From positions 7,841,001 to 7,905,000 of the forward strand of contig NZ_OX419519.1 of the NCBI RefSeq assembly GCF_948472415.1: DNA of 64,000 nt. The letters are read 5' to 3'. Below the pieces are notes generated by a model, which saw nothing but the letters and a program-made list of their open reading frames with translations, had not been told where the DNA came from and did no database searches. Positions 30,533 to 39,850 of the stretch are shown here, in pieces. The stretch's first letter is position 1, and each line of letters starts with the position of its first letter. Both the position numbers and the translations under genes were made by a program. Source of the DNA: Kitasatospora fiedleri. GTDB taxonomy: Bacteria; Actinomycetota; Actinomycetes; Streptomycetales; Streptomycetaceae.

Positions 30533-31475
30533 CTGTCCGGCGGATCATGCGACCTCTCCCTGCGGGGCTCGTTGTGCTCTGCATGAGGCGGGGTGATCTG
30601 ACGAACGATGAATGGGGTCGGCTGGTACCTCATCTGCCGGGGGGGCGGTCGGCGGGGCGGGCGGTGGAACGACCACCGCAGGGTGATCAACGGGATCTTG
30701 TTCCGGCAGCGCACCGGCGCTCCTTGGCGGGACCTTCCAGAGCGTTTCGGCAGTTGGAAGACGGTCTACGAGCGGCACCGGCGGTGGTCCGCAGACGGCA
30801 CGTGGGACAGAACCCTGCGGGCCGTCCAGGCCGACGTCGATGCGGCGGGCCGGCTCGACTGGAGCATGGTGGGCGTCGACTCCACCTCCTGTCGCGCCCA
30901 CCAGCATGCCGCAGGGGCCCGGAAGAAGCCGCCTCGCGTCCCGGGGAAAGATCGACGCCTCGGCAGCACCGCCCCGACGAAGGACTCGGGCGTTCCCGGG
31001 CGGGCTGACGACGAAGATCCACCTGGCCGGCGAAGGCGGTCGCCGTTCACTGGGCCTGCTGATCACGCCGGGCCAGTGGGGCGACGCCCCGCAGCTCATA
31101 TCGGTCATGGAGCGCATCCGCGTCCCACGCCCGGGCGGTGGACACGCGCGCACGAGACCCGACCGGGTGAGCAGCGACAAGGCGTACAGCCCCCGCCGCA
31201 ACCGCTGCTACCTGCGCAGACGCCAGATCAAGCACACCATCCCCGAACCCCGGGACCAGCGGGCCAACCGCCGTCGCCGCGGCAGCAGAGGCGGGCGCCC
31301 ACCCTCGTTCGACCAAGAGGCCCACAAGCGCCGCAACGAGATCGAGCGCACGATCAACCGCCTCAAGACCTTCCGGGCCGTCGCAACCCGCTACGACAAG
31401 CGGGCCTACGTCTTCCACGGCACGGTCACCGTCGCAGCGATCCGCCTCTGGCTCCGACCATGATCCGCCGGACAG
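30533..31475 (+). mobile_element. IS5-family-like insertion sequence, 943 bp, 17-bp perfect inverted ends
   Basis: CTGTCCGGCGGATCATG at 30533-30549 recurs as its exact complement at 31459-31475. Less perfect similarity extends a few bases further out (GGGTTGGA versus GGGTTAGGTT). The element holds one degenerate transposase gene. It has cut a minus-strand gene whose remaining part begins right after 31475. I see no convincing target duplication. Confidence 0.88.
30583..31463 (+). pseudogene. IS5-family transposase, frameshifted
   Basis: Segments in three frames read as one DDE transposase: LTNDEWGRLVPHLP, then RRVINGILFRQRTGAPWRDLPERFG and SWKTVYERHRRWSADGTWDR, SMVGVDSTSCRAHQHAAGAR with the first catalytic Asp, GGLTTKIHLAGEGG, LLITPGQWGDAPQL, SSDKAYSPRRNRCYLRR with the second Asp, and NEIERTINRLKTFRAVATRYDKR with the Glu. 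At least three shifts are needed (near 30635 and twice near 30960-31000), so the copy is probably inactive, although sequence errors may add to the damage. Confidence 0.9.
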
Positions 31476-31477
31476 AA

Positions 31478-32176
31478 CCTAACCCGGTCGATCAGATCGG
31501 CGGTGCGCGCATCCAGCTCGACTTGCAGCAGAGGTACCAGCTCCAGCGCTGCCACCGCGGCGTCCTTATAGGCCTCCGGATCGGCCAGTACGGCGTCGAC
31601 GGCCGTCCGCACCGACATGGTGGCGACGCCCTTGCGCCACGCCAGCAGGTCCTCGCCCCGGGCGTAGCGGGCGGTGAGCCGTTTCAGCGGCGCCAAAGCC
31701 GGGGCTGACGGCGCGTCAGCCTCCGGCCGGCCTTCTTCCCCGCCAGGGGGCTGCGATTCGAGGAGCCATCCGATTCCGCCGTGTCGCGTGAGCAGGTTCA
31801 GCGCGTCGCGCCACTCCCGGGTGCCCCACACATTGGTGCCCGCCGAGGCGTCCAGCGCCCGTTCCACCATGGCGGCCTCCCGTGCGGTGGCCGTGCTCAT
31901 CGGATCGGCGACGTCCTCCAGGAACCGCGCGGCGGCGTAGTCGAGCCCGTAGTACTCGCGGTCCCTGCCGGCGGCGTACAGCCGGATCGCGGCCAAGACC
32001 ATCGCCTCGTCGCTGTAGCGGCGTCCGGGAGAGACGACCTCCCGGTGCTCCGGAAGCTGCCGGCCGACGGCGGCCACCACGGTGGCCGCCGTCGGGCCGT
32101 CGTGCCAGCGCAGCTCCCACCGCCTCTTGTCGTCGTAGTAGTCGGCGGTGATCGTGCACCGGTAGGTTTTGGACAT
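31478..32176 (-). pseudogene. Hypothetical protein truncated at its 3' end by the IS element
   Basis: The ATG at 32176 starts SKTYRCTITADYYDDKRRWE, LRWHDGPTAATVVAAVGRQL and RYSDEAMVLAAIRLYAAGRD. The protein continues for about 232 residues to LQVELDARTADLIDRV and then reads directly into the IS end, where the original C-terminus is lost. No membrane segment is visible. I do not recognise the family. It follows another minus-strand hypothetical gene by 43 bp and was probably co-transcribed with it. Confidence 0.75.
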
Positions 32177-32219
32177 GTTCCAGACGAATGTCCGAATCGC
32201 GCTACTGCGGCTGGCCACC

Positions 32220-32802
32220 TCACGCCTCCGGATGAGGCTGGGCCTGGGCAGCAACCCACTTCGCCGCCGCCACCGGGGTCTTGAAGCCCTGCTCGACGGC
32301 GTCGCAGATCATCATCACACCGCCCTCGTGCCAGCGCGGCCGCGCCCGGCCCTCCCACCGCCAGGCGTCGCGCTTGGTGCGGTGGATGCGGACCTGGCCG
32401 AGCACGTCGGCCTGCACCAGACGGTCGGTGTGCCGGCGGGCCACCAGGTACCCGTGCACCTCCGGCTCGCCACGCAGGATCCGCACGCCCGCATACAGCC
32501 ACACCGGCCCGGCCTTGAGCGGCGGCGTGCCGTACCCCTGCTCGGCCAGCGGCGGGTACCCCACCGAGTGCGTCTTGCCGGTGAACTCCAGCACCCGATC
32601 ACACCCGCGCCACATCACCTGCACGCACAGCGCATTGTAGTGGGAACGATGGTCCTCGCACGCAGGGTTGGTGCAGGCATGCTCGCCGTCGGGCCGGGCC
32701 TTGTCCCCCACCTCGCGGTAGCGCACCTCCTATCCCGCCGCCGAGCAACCCTCGTCGTGCAGGGGCTCGTTGAACCCGAAGTACTCCTCGGTGATGGTCG
32801 CC
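32220..32802 (-). CDS. Hypothetical protein, probably one frameshift near the N-terminus
   Basis: The main frame starts at GTG 32726 (RYREVGDKARPDGEHACTNP) and has CEDHRSH, CVQVMWRGCDRVLEFTGKTH and WEGRARPRWHEGGVMMICDA; it ends QAQPHPEA. The cysteines (CTNPACEDH) suggest a zinc-binding knuckle. Just upstream, in the next frame, ATITEEYFGFNEPLHDEGCS runs from GTG 32802 to a stop inside AGGAGGTG. The two parts look like a single protein of about 193 residues interrupted by an indel, but a separate 24-residue leader peptide is possible. Family not recognised. Confidence 0.65.
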
Positions 32803-32842
32803 ACGCCCGACCCCTTCCCTCACGTCCGCGCGGACCGTCAGT

Positions 32843-32985
32843 CTACGGCTGACCCCTGCTGAGGAAGTCCTGCAACAGGGTGGGGGAGCCGGTCAGCAGC
32901 CAGGTGCCGACCAGGTGGACAATGTCCGGGTCATTGCCGACCTTGGCGCCGGGCTGCAGCCACTGATCGGCGACCACCGCCCAAC
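32843..32985 (-). pseudogene. C-terminal gene fragment cut by transposase remnant 2
   Basis: The fragment encodes WAVVADQWLQPGAKVGNDPD, IVHLVGTWLLTGSPTLLQDF and LSRGQP followed by a stop. Its upstream part is missing because the second transposase remnant starts at about 32983. It has the texture of a real, soluble helical protein end; no family is recognised. Confidence 0.6.
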
Positions 32986-33842
32986 CAGACGAGTGGGTGC
33001 AACTGGCACCACATCTGCCGAAGACCAGGCGCCGAGGCGGACGGTGGACTGATCACCGGGCGGTGATCAACGGGATCCTGTTTCGGGTCCGCAAGGGCGT
33101 CCCGTGGCGGGACCTGCCGGAGCGGTTCGGTAGCTGGAAAACCGTGTACGAGCGCCACCGCCGGTGGTCGGCGGACGGCACCTGAGAAAGGATCCTCCAA
33201 GGCGTCCAGGCCGAGGCCGACTCCCAGGGGCGCATCGACTGGAGCATGGTGAGCGTGGACTCCACTTCGTGCCGGGCCCACCGGCACGCTGCCGGTGCAC
33301 CGCGCGGAACACCCCGTATCCCGAAGCGGAGATCAACGCCCTGGCAGCACCGCCCGACGAGGGAATCGGCCGGTCCCGTGGCGGTCTGACCTCCAAGATC
33401 CACCTTGCCGGGGAAGGCGGACGCCGTCCACTGGCCATGCTGATCACGCCCGGTCAGTGGGGCGACAGCCCGCAGCTGATCCCGATCCTGGAACGCATCA
33501 GGTCAAGCGCCCCAGCGGCGGCCATCCGCGTACCCGCCCGACCACCTCGGCGGCGACAAGGCCTACAGCTCCCGCCGAAACCGTCGCTACCTGCGCAGAC
33601 GCCAGATCAAGCACACCATCCCGGAACCGAAGGACCAGCGGGCCAACCGCCGGCGCCGCGGCAGCCAAGGAGGCCCGCCCGCGGGCTTCGACAAAGAGAT
33701 GTACAAGCGCCGCAACGAGGTCGAGCGCACGATCAACCGACTCAAGCACTCCAGGGCCGTCGCGCCGCGGTACGACAAGCGAGCCTACGTCTTCCACGGC
33801 ACCATCACCGTCGCATCGATACGCCTGTGGCTCAGTCCCTGA
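32983..33842 (+). pseudogene. Second IS5-family transposase remnant
   Basis: This is a diverged relative of the transposase at 30583: PDEWVQLAPHLPKTRRRGGR, then WTDHRAVINGILFRVRKGVP, LPERFGSWKTVYERHRRWSA, an in-frame TGA at 33183-33185, SRGGLTSKIHLAGEGGRRPL, QWGDSPQLIPILERI and YDKRAYVFHGTITVASIRLW. The start codon and left end are missing. The right edge reads GAACCGCCGCACAGGGTA, a diverged form of the first element's end. It is inactive. Confidence 0.88.
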
Positions 33843-33857
33843 ACCGCCGCACAGGGT

Positions 33858-34582
33858 ATCTACAGCAGTCCCAGGACGGAGGCACTCCACCCGAGGGCCT
33901 CGGGTGTGTGCCAGCGGGGTCGCTCTCCTGTCCCGGCCATGGCCCGGCCTGCCGCGAACGCTTGCCGGTGGGCCAGCTGGTGTTCCTGAACCCTCCTCCA
34001 GAGCGCCTACGCCTGCGGGTGGTAGCCGGTGCTGACGAGGAACTCGACCAGATCCTGCGCGAACCCCCACCCGGTGAGAAGAGGATCAGGAACTGTCCGC
34101 ACGATCTGCTCGGGATCGGCGGTACTGGCGAACCACTGGAGCGCGGTGTCACGAAGGTGAGCTGCGAACTGCTCCAGTTTCGTCGGACGCTCCTCGGGCT
34201 GGGTGAGCACCACGAAGTGCTGACCAGGCATGTCGAGGAAGCTGGAGGCGCAGACGATCGACTCGACGGATTCGGGCCGGTCAACGGTCAGCTCGGGGTT
34301 GGCCCGACGCCACCTGCCCAGGTCGTCGTCGAAGACGGTCAGGCTCGTCACGGTGAACTTGATCAAGTGTCCCGATCGGTTCCACTTGCTCTTCTCCAAC
34401 TGGATCACCTCCCGGCGAACCGATTCCCGGCGCTCCAGCGAATGCCGGGACCTGACCCACCCGAACCCGTCGAGCATCCCAGCCAGGCAAGCGGCCCCGG
34501 CATGGACAACATCAGCTGGCTTATCGGACTCAATCAGGCGGGTGATCAGGTCATCAGGCAGTGTTGAGGTCACCTCGCACAT
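33858..34582 (-). CDS. Hypothetical protein, DUF4304-like pattern, in-frame stop at 34007
   Basis: The ATG at 34582 opens CEVTSTLPDDLITRLIESDK; the protein ends at TGYHPQA with a stop at 34007-34009 (191 residues). The middle (LDGFGWVRSRHSLERRESVR, REVIQLEKSKWNRSGHLIKF, TVTSLTVFDDDLGRW) resembles the DUF4304 group, which contains immunity-type proteins; this match is by eye only. The same frame continues beyond the stop with coding-like sequence (RRVQEHQLAHRQAFAAGRAM) to a second stop at 33858, so the C-terminus may be longer in relatives. The gene sits next to an isolated IS end at 34596. Confidence 0.6.
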
Positions 34583-34595
34583 GATGCCGCACGAA

Positions 34596-34615
34596 GATCC
34601 GCCGGACAGAACCTA
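34596..34615 (-). repeat. Isolated copy of the IS inverted end
   Basis: GATCCGCCGGACAGAACCTA is identical over 20 bp to the right end and flank of the first IS (31462-31481), in the same orientation. No transposase lies directly beside it. It truncates the minus-strand gene that ends here with a stop made by the repeat (AAGCATTAG). Confidence 0.85.
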
Positions 34616-35057
34616 ATGCTTGCGCACCAGGTGCTCCAGCTCGCCGACACCCTGCTGGTCGTGCACGCCGTCACTGGTGAGCGGCAGCAGGCCTCCGGCA
34701 AGGCTGTCGTGCCGGCGGCGGATGGTGGGCAGTGTCGCCACGATCGCCATGCCGAGGGTGACGCCGACAAAGTCGGCCAGGGCGCCAACGGGGACGTCCC
34801 GGCCGCCGACCTTGGTGAGGATAGGCCGCGAGCTGCTGCTGGGTGAGCTCACCCCAGCTCTGCTGCTCCTCCTGCTCCCATGCCTCGATCGGCGCGCTCA
34901 GCGCGCGGTGCATCTGCCAGTTCGCCGGCGGGTGGGGGTCGGGGTTGCCGGTGGAGTGGTGTATGGCCCCGTCGACGGCGACGGTGCGCACCAACCAGGT
35001 GGCCAGCGGGCCCGCCTCGTACGGTGCAGCCAGGCCTTTGGCGCGCTGTTCAGGCAT
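34613..35057 (-). pseudogene. Hypothetical protein truncated by IS end (one frameshift)
   Basis: From ATG 35057 the frame reads PEQRAKGLAAPYEAGPLATW, LVRTVAVDGAIHHSTGNPDP, WGELTQQQLAAYPHQ. Near 34820 it shifts into the frame RPILTKVGGRDVPVGALADF, VGVTLGMAIVATLPTIRRRH, VGELEHLVRKH, where the IS end supplies the stop. A single indel would join them (about 148 residues). Its start overlaps the stop of the upstream minus-strand gene. Family not recognised. Confidence 0.6.
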
Positions 35058-35313
35058 CGACGTCCACCCTCGCCGGGTTGTAGCCGTGCCAGCCGAGCCG
35101 GGCATCGACGCGGGCGGTGGTTTCGGCGAGCCGGCCGCGGTGCGGCTGGTCGGCCAGGCGGCCGGTGGTGGTGCGGCATGCCTCGCCTTCGCCGGCACCG
35201 CAGGACTTCATACCGCAGGGCACCTGCTCGATCTCCGTCTGGATCGCGGCGGCCCGCTCGACGCGGCGACGCTCCGTCGCGGCCCGGGACTCCATCATCA
35301 CCACGCCGGCCAT
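35050..35313 (-). CDS. Putative zinc-finger protein, phage/plasmid type
   Basis: The 87-residue frame from ATG 35313 reads AGVVMMESRAATERRRVERA, then EQVPCGMKSCGAGEGEACRT with three or four zinc-ligand cysteines, and TTGRLADQPHRGRLAETTAR. This Cys pattern followed by G-R-L-A and H-R-R-L is common in small zinc-finger proteins of actinobacterial prophages and plasmids. The frame may extend upstream through an indel, because VEFGGPGVIPTVQQQLLLAK and WECKEHAGVTTTFPP lie just before it in other frames. The stop overlaps the next start. Confidence 0.6.
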   Translation of the reverse strand: MAGVVMMESRAATERRRVERAAAIQTEIEQVPCGMKSCGAGEGEACRTTTGRLADQPHRGRLAETTARVDARLGWHGYNPARVDVDA

Positions 35314-35604
35314 CGCGGGGGGAAGGTGGTGGTGACGCCGGCGTGCTCCTTGCACTCCCAGGAGGACAGGAGGAGACGTCCGGCCCGGACGCGGTGGCGC
35401 GCTTGGCCAGCAGGAGTTGCTGCTGAACGGTGGGGATGACCCCAGGCCCGCCGAACTCGACCCGGTCGGTGCCGCGGGCGCAGTGCCTCGAGTGGGTGAA
35501 AGACCATACCGGCCATATCTGATTATCAATCAACTCTTTTTTTTATCAAGGAAGTTGGCCGCGGCAGGCTCTACTGTAGCGCCAAGTAGAAGGAGGACCC
35601 ACGG

Positions 35605-36111
35605 GTGACGACCCCCCAGCCGCTCATGCCGCCCGCCGCGTTCGCGGCTACGCTCCCGCACCACATCGCCTCCGCCGGCGTCCTCCTCGCCGACGACCGG
35701 GGCCGCATCCTGATGCTGCGCCAGGCCCGCGGCTACCCCGGGCACCCCGCCTGGTGGCAGCTGCCCGCCGGCCTTGCCGACCCGGGCGAGGCCCCGCCCG
35801 CCACTGCCCGGCGCGAACTCGCCGAGGAGACCGGCCTCCAGCCCGGCGGGCCGTTGCGCCCGCTCGCGGTCGACTACCCCACGGCAGCGGACGGGTGGCC
35901 GCCGGTCATCGACTTCACCTTCGCCACCGATCCCCTGCCCGCCGGCTGCCCGGACCGGCTCAGCCACGAGCACGACGCCTACGCCTGGCGCACCGTCGAG
36001 CAGTGGCTGCCGCACCTGCAGCCCCTGCAGCAGGGCTGGTTCCGGTCCACCGTCGCGGCCCGCCGGGCGGGCACCGTCGCCATCCTGCGCGACGGCCGGC
36101 CCATGACCTGA
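35605..36111 (+). CDS. NUDIX hydrolase
   Basis: The 168-residue protein has a canonical Nudix box, GX5EX7REUXEEXGU, as GLADPGEAPPATARRELAEE followed by TGL. It coordinates Mg2+ and cleaves nucleoside diphosphates linked to another group; the substrate is unknown. Upstream of the GTG start is AAGGAGGA at 35591. Before that comes an AT-rich stretch (CAACTCTTTTTTTTATCAAGG) that is unusual for this genome and may be a promoter. It is divergent from the zinc-finger gene. Confidence 0.92.
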   Translation: MTTPQPLMPPAAFAATLPHHIASAGVLLADDRGRILMLRQARGYPGHPAWWQLPAGLADPGEAPPATARRELAEETGLQPGGPLRPLAVDYPTAADGWPPVIDFTFATDPLPAGCPDRLSHEHDAYAWRTVEQWLPHLQPLQQGWFRSTVAARRAGTVAILRDGRPMT

Positions 36112-36224
36112 CCCGGCCGGACCCACGGGCACCCGGGCGGTGCCATCATGAACCGGCACGCGCGGTGCCCCGGTGGCGGCGCCCGACACGCACTGCCCCG
36201 GCGCCGGTTCGGAGGTTTCCCGCC

Positions 36225-36526
36225 ATGACCGCCAGCACCACCGCACACAGCACCGCCCGGGCCCCGGCACGGGTGAGCGCCGAGCACCTGCGCGCACTCA
36301 CCGGGCGGGGAGAGCGCTCCGTGCTGATCGCCGACCGCCGCAGGCAGCTCAGGGTCACCACCCCCGGCCAGGCCGCGGACGCCTGCCTGGCCGGCACGGC
36401 GCGGCTGCTGGCCACCCGGGGCGACCTGCTGGACGCGGACCTGCGGCATTCCCCGGCGGCCGGACGCCTGGTCGGCCCCGCCGCCGAGGCCCCCACCTCA
36501 ACGCCGCCGAGCAGGGCGCTTCGTGA
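36225..36526 (+). CDS. Small hypothetical protein (one frameshift at its end)
   Basis: From ATG 36225 the frame reads TASTTAHSTARAPARVSAEH, LRALTGRGERSVLIADRRRQ, LRVTTPGQAADACLAGTARL, LATRGDLLDADLRHSPAAGR. Close to 36490 the coding moves one frame (HLNAAEQGAS) and stops at 36524-36526, overlapping the GTG of the next gene. It is about 100 residues, basic and without membrane segments. No family recognised. Confidence 0.55.
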
Positions 36527-37094
36527 GCACCGCCCGGCCCGGCCCGGCCCGGCAGAGCACCGCCCGCAGATCCCCTACGGCGGCGACGGCGAACGCGACC
36601 GCCAGGTACGCGCCCGGCTGGCCGAACTCACCAAGGGAACGGGCACCTCGGTGGAGGAGGTCCTGCGCCAGCCCGCCCTCCAGGGCGACACGGCACTCCC
36701 GGCAACAGTGGAGGGCGCCGCGCGCGTGGTGCGCCGGCGGCCCGGCGACGAGCAGTGGGAAGTGGAGAGCCGGACCAGCGGCGGCCGGATCGCCGCCCAG
36801 CCGCGGCCCTGCTCCGGCGAGAAGGTCTGCCCCTGGCGCCTGGACGCGCCCACCGGCCAGTTCCCGGCCGCGGTCTACGAGCAACTCTGCCCCGGCAACC
36901 GCACCGCCGGCCCCCGTGGCGCGTTCGGCTGCCACTCCAGCGGGCCGGCGCGGACGCTGCTGTGCGCGGGCTGGCTGCTGGCCGGAGCCGACGGCAACCT
37001 GGCGGTCCTCGCGATGATGGACTCCGGCGCCCTGCCCCGGCTTGAACTCCCGGCCGACGTCGCGCTGTACCCCTCCTACGAACTCGTAACACGA
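36523..37094 (+). CDS. DUF6283-like cysteine protein, 3' end disrupted by IS fragment
   Basis: The GTG at 36523 overlaps the preceding stop; a shift in the GGCCC repeats near 36540 leads into the main frame. That frame reads GDGERDRQVRARLAELTKGT, CSGEKVCPWRLDAPTGQFPA, YEQLCPGNRTAGPRGAFGCH, LLCAGWLLAGADGNLAVLAM. The CxxxxCPWR and FGCHSS cysteine/histidine sites match the DUF6283 pattern of actinomycete accessory regions. After ALYPSYEL the sequence runs into a transposon-like end, so the natural C-terminus is lost or altered. Confidence 0.65.
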
Positions 37095-37270
37095 TCTTGG
37101 TGATCGCCACTGGCGGGCGTGACTGATGTGACGATTCGTCCGTTCGTGATGGCGTGAGCAACAAGCCGTGGATGGTGGACGACGAGCTGTGGGCCCGGAT
37201 CGGGCCGCTGCTGCCTGTATGGCCGGAGCGGTCGCCGGCACTGAAGCAGGTGCGGTGGGCAGTGTCGGAA
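37095..37270 (+). mobile_element. Left-end fragment of another insertion sequence
   Basis: GTGATCGCCACTGGCGGGCG is followed by the start of a second transposase type (SNKPWMVDDELWARIGPLLP, then WPERSPALKQVRWAV) typical of streptomycete IS5-group elements. It ends abruptly after about 40 codons; the rest of the element is gone. Confidence 0.65.
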
Positions 37271-37450
37271 ACACCCCGCGGCCGTTGGTCGCAACGACGG
37301 ACTTCCGGCCCGCGCGGGCCGGATCCGCTCCACGCTAAGACCTGGCTCCCGGTCGGCTTCGCGGATCAGTTCAGCCAGGGCAGGCCCTTCCCCGGACCCA
37401 GAGCCTGTCCCGGCGATCATGACTTCGTGCTCTTCGCCCCGACGTAGTGT

Positions 37451-37479
37451 CAAACTCTCCGCCTGGAATGGAGAGTTTG
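37451..37479. other. Perfect hairpin CAAACTCTCC/GGAGAGTTTG
   Basis: Two perfect 10-bp arms (37451-37460 and 37470-37479) flank a 9-nt loop. The arms are AT-richer than the surroundings. It lies at the start of the membrane-protein gene and may be an operator or a terminator without a T tract. Confidence 0.6.
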
Positions 37480-37484
37480 GAGGG

Positions 37485-38110
37485 TGATCGCCGGGCAGGC
37501 GGCCGGTATGGCGCATACAGCGGAACGGCGCCGCCCCACGGCGGGCGCCAAGCGCATCTGGTGCTCGGGGCGATATGGGTGGTGTTGGCTGCTCTCTACG
37601 CGGTGTTCCTGCACGTGTCGACCGGGGGCCGTGGTGGCTGGCGATCGCCGCAGGGGTGTTGTGGGCTGTGATGACCGTCGGGCTCATCCACTGTGGCCAG
37701 CGGCGTCGTGCCCGGAAGCTGGGGCTGAGCGGCCATGCGGAACTGGCCGATCTGGGCCGCGCCATCAGCAACGAGCGCATCCCCCAGGACCCCGCCCAGC
37801 AGGACGCCCTGCGCACCATCATCCGGCAGAACCACGAACGCCGGCGCCGGGCCCGGTGGGCGTGGGGCGTGGTGGCACGGTCATGGTGTGGAACGCCGTG
37901 TCTATGTGGCTCAGGCACAGCGCGACCGCCGGGATCATCTCCTCCCTGCTCGTCCTGGCCTGGATAACGGCTATGTACACCGCAAACCGCCGCCAGCAGC
38001 AAAAACTCCACCACCTCGAACTGTGCCTGCAGGAGCTCGACTCCGCCGTACGCCCTCCGCCCCGTAAGTGGTACTCCGGCAGTCCACCGCTCCCGGCCCT
38101 GTCTCCATGA
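37485..38110 (+). CDS. Small membrane protein, several frameshifts
   Basis: Pieces in three frames line up as one membrane protein: HLVLGAIWVVLAALYAVFLH, then WWLAIAAGVLWAVMTVGLIH, CGQRRRARKLGLSGHAELAD, LGRAISNERIPQDPAQQDAL, RTIIRQNHERRRRARWAWG, and finally VMVWNAVSMWLRHSATAGII, SSLLVLAWITAMYTANRRQQ. That gives two N-terminal membrane helices, a charged soluble stretch and one C-terminal helix. Three shifts are needed. The stop is inside the left arm of a long terminator. Family not recognised. Confidence 0.55.
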
Positions 38111-38167
38111 GGGCTCCCCAGCTGACACGTGCGGCTGGGAGCCCTCATGGAGACAGGGCCGGGGATT
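38095..38167 (+). terminator. Very strong terminator, 24-bp perfect arms
   Basis: The segment 38095-38118 (GGCCCTGTCTCCATGAGGGC then TCCC) is perfectly complementary to 38137-38160, with an 18-nt loop. GGGGATTTTT follows. It is the longest perfect hairpin in the window. Confidence 0.93.
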
Positions 38168-38280
38168 TTTCTCTCCTGTAAGCGGTCAAAGCGGCTGTGA
38201 GCTGGGATTTTGCGTGGAGATCGGTCGTGGGCGGACGGTAGAGTGCGGCTTCTTCCCCCTTGTACGAAGACGGAGTACGC

Positions 38281-38898
38281 ATGTCCTCGCCCGCCTCCTA
38301 CGCCTCCCGCGCTCGCTGGCAACCGCCTGCTCGGTGCTGCTGGGCCTGACCGGCCTGTCGCCCTGGCAACGCGACGGCCGTGCTCGTGCTCGGCGCCGCG
38401 CCCGAATCCTCCGCCGACACGGCCTTCCTGGGCGCCGGAGACATTGCCGAGGTGCTGCTGACACTGGCCACGCGCGGTGGTGTTCATCGTGTGGCTCTAC
38501 CGGGTGCGGGTGAACGTCGAGGTGGTCTGCCCCCAGGTCTACCAGCGCGGGCGCGGCTGGACGATCGGCGCCTGGTTCATCCCCTTCGCCAACCTCTACC
38601 TGCCCTGGCGCGTGACCGCCGACATCTGGAACGCGAGCGGCCCACCGACCGGCACGGTGTGCCGCAGCCCTTCCGCACCGGCGTGGTCAACGCCTGGTGG
38701 GCCGCCTGGGTGGTCAGCCTGCTCCTGGGCCGCCTCAAGGTGTCGGCAGCCGCGACCGCGTCCGAGTTCGTCACCGCCGTGGCCGCCGTTTCTCGCGATC
38801 CTGGTGGTGCGCGGCCTGACCGCCATGCAGGAGCGGCACGCCGAGCCGCGCGCGCTGCCGCTCCCACGTTCTTCTGGGTGCCGGCCGAACACGCCTGA
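38281..38898 (+). CDS. DUF4328-like membrane protein, several frameshifts
   Basis: The pieces, in order, are RSLATACSVLLGLTGLS, LVLGAAPESSADTAFLGAGD, IAEVLLTLAT, VVFIVWLYRVRVNVEVVCPQ, GRGWTIGAWFIPFANLYLPW, RVTADIWNASGPP, VVNAWWAAWVVSLLLGRLKV, FLAILVVRGLTAMQERHAEP. The central RGWTIGAWFIPFANLYLP and VVNAWWAAWVVSLL match DUF4328, a multi-pass membrane family of unknown function. At least four single-base shifts interrupt it. It follows the strong terminator and is probably transcribed alone or with the next gene. Confidence 0.7.
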
Positions 38899-38974
38899 CC
38901 CAGCCCGCCGTGCACCTCCGCCGCGGCGTCGCACACGACCGCTGTCGGCGCCGGCGTCTTGACCGGGGCCGGGG

Positions 38975-39719
38975 TGCTCGGCTTTCCTCGTCCCGATTTC
39001 CCTTACCAGCTCCACGAAGCGAGACCTGCCCGGCCCGGCACCGATATCAAGACCGACCCGAACAAGCCCCGAAGCGCCCAGCGGGCTCCGGGCGATCTGG
39101 GCCAACACCCTGGAACCCGTGGCGCCGCTGCCCTGGTACCGCAGGACCTCCCCCAAGCTCATGGCCGCGGCGGTGGTGACCGCGGCCCTGGGCGCGGCGT
39201 GGTGGTGGCCGCGGTGACGGGCGCGGGCGCCCCGGCGCGGCACCGGATCGTGCTGGCGGACCGGGCGGGCGACTGGACGCGGCTCGCGGACGACGGGGAC
39301 ACCCGCGCGCTGCGCGCCGACTACGAGCGGCGGATGACGGCCCTGCGGCCTTACCGGGACTTGGCGGTGGCCCGCTACGGAAGCGGCGGTGCGCCGGGGG
39401 ACGCCCTAACCGTGGTCGGGCTGAGCGGCAGCTTCCCCGATCCCGCAGAGAGCTGGAGAAGTACTTCGGCCGGATGGAGGGCGGGGACGTGATGCGCGAA
39501 ACGGTGACCGAGCTGCAGGAGCTGCCGGCCGGCCCGCTCGGCGGTGAGCTGGTGTGCGCGGTGCTGGTCTACCCGTCCCTCTCCCAGAGCACCTGCGCAT
39601 GGGCGGACGGCAGCACGGTGGGCATCGTCACCGACACCGCCGGCCGCAGCGAGCCGCAGGAACTGGCAGCCCGCACGCTGGACATCCGCGCCGCGGTGGA
39701 GGTCCGGGTGCGGGACTGA
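38975..39719 (+). CDS. Hypothetical membrane-anchored protein (two frameshifts)
   Basis: A proline-rich stretch leads into a probable anchor helix (SPKLMAAAVVTAALGAAWWW, in one frame), then APARHRIVLADRAGDWTRLA, DDGDTRALRADYERRMTALR and GSGGAPGDALTVVGLSGSFP in the next, and GRMEGGDVMRETVTELQELP, CAVLVYPSLSQSTCAWADGS, IVTDTAGRSEPQELAARTLD, ending VRVRD at 39719. The extracytoplasmic part of about 180 residues has two cysteines. It resembles streptomycete proteins encoded beside immunity genes, but I cannot name a family. Confidence 0.6.
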
Positions 39720-39746
39720 ACGGCGGCCGACGGCGTCAGGGTGCGC

Positions 39747-39792
39747 GGAGCGGCTGGGCGCGGTGATCGGGCCGCCGCCCGAGGGCGGTGTG
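39747..39792 (+). repeat. 46-bp duplicate of the SUKH gene 5' end
   Basis: This 46-bp stretch matches 40555-40600 with two mismatches. It encodes ERLGAVIGPPPEGGV, the N-terminus of the SUKH-type gene downstream. It is a relic left by recombination between immunity-gene copies. Confidence 0.88.
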
Positions 39793-39850
39793 ATCGGTGG
39801 GGGCCTTACCCCGGTTGCTGAGCTCCGATGGTCTGGGGCATCATGATCGG

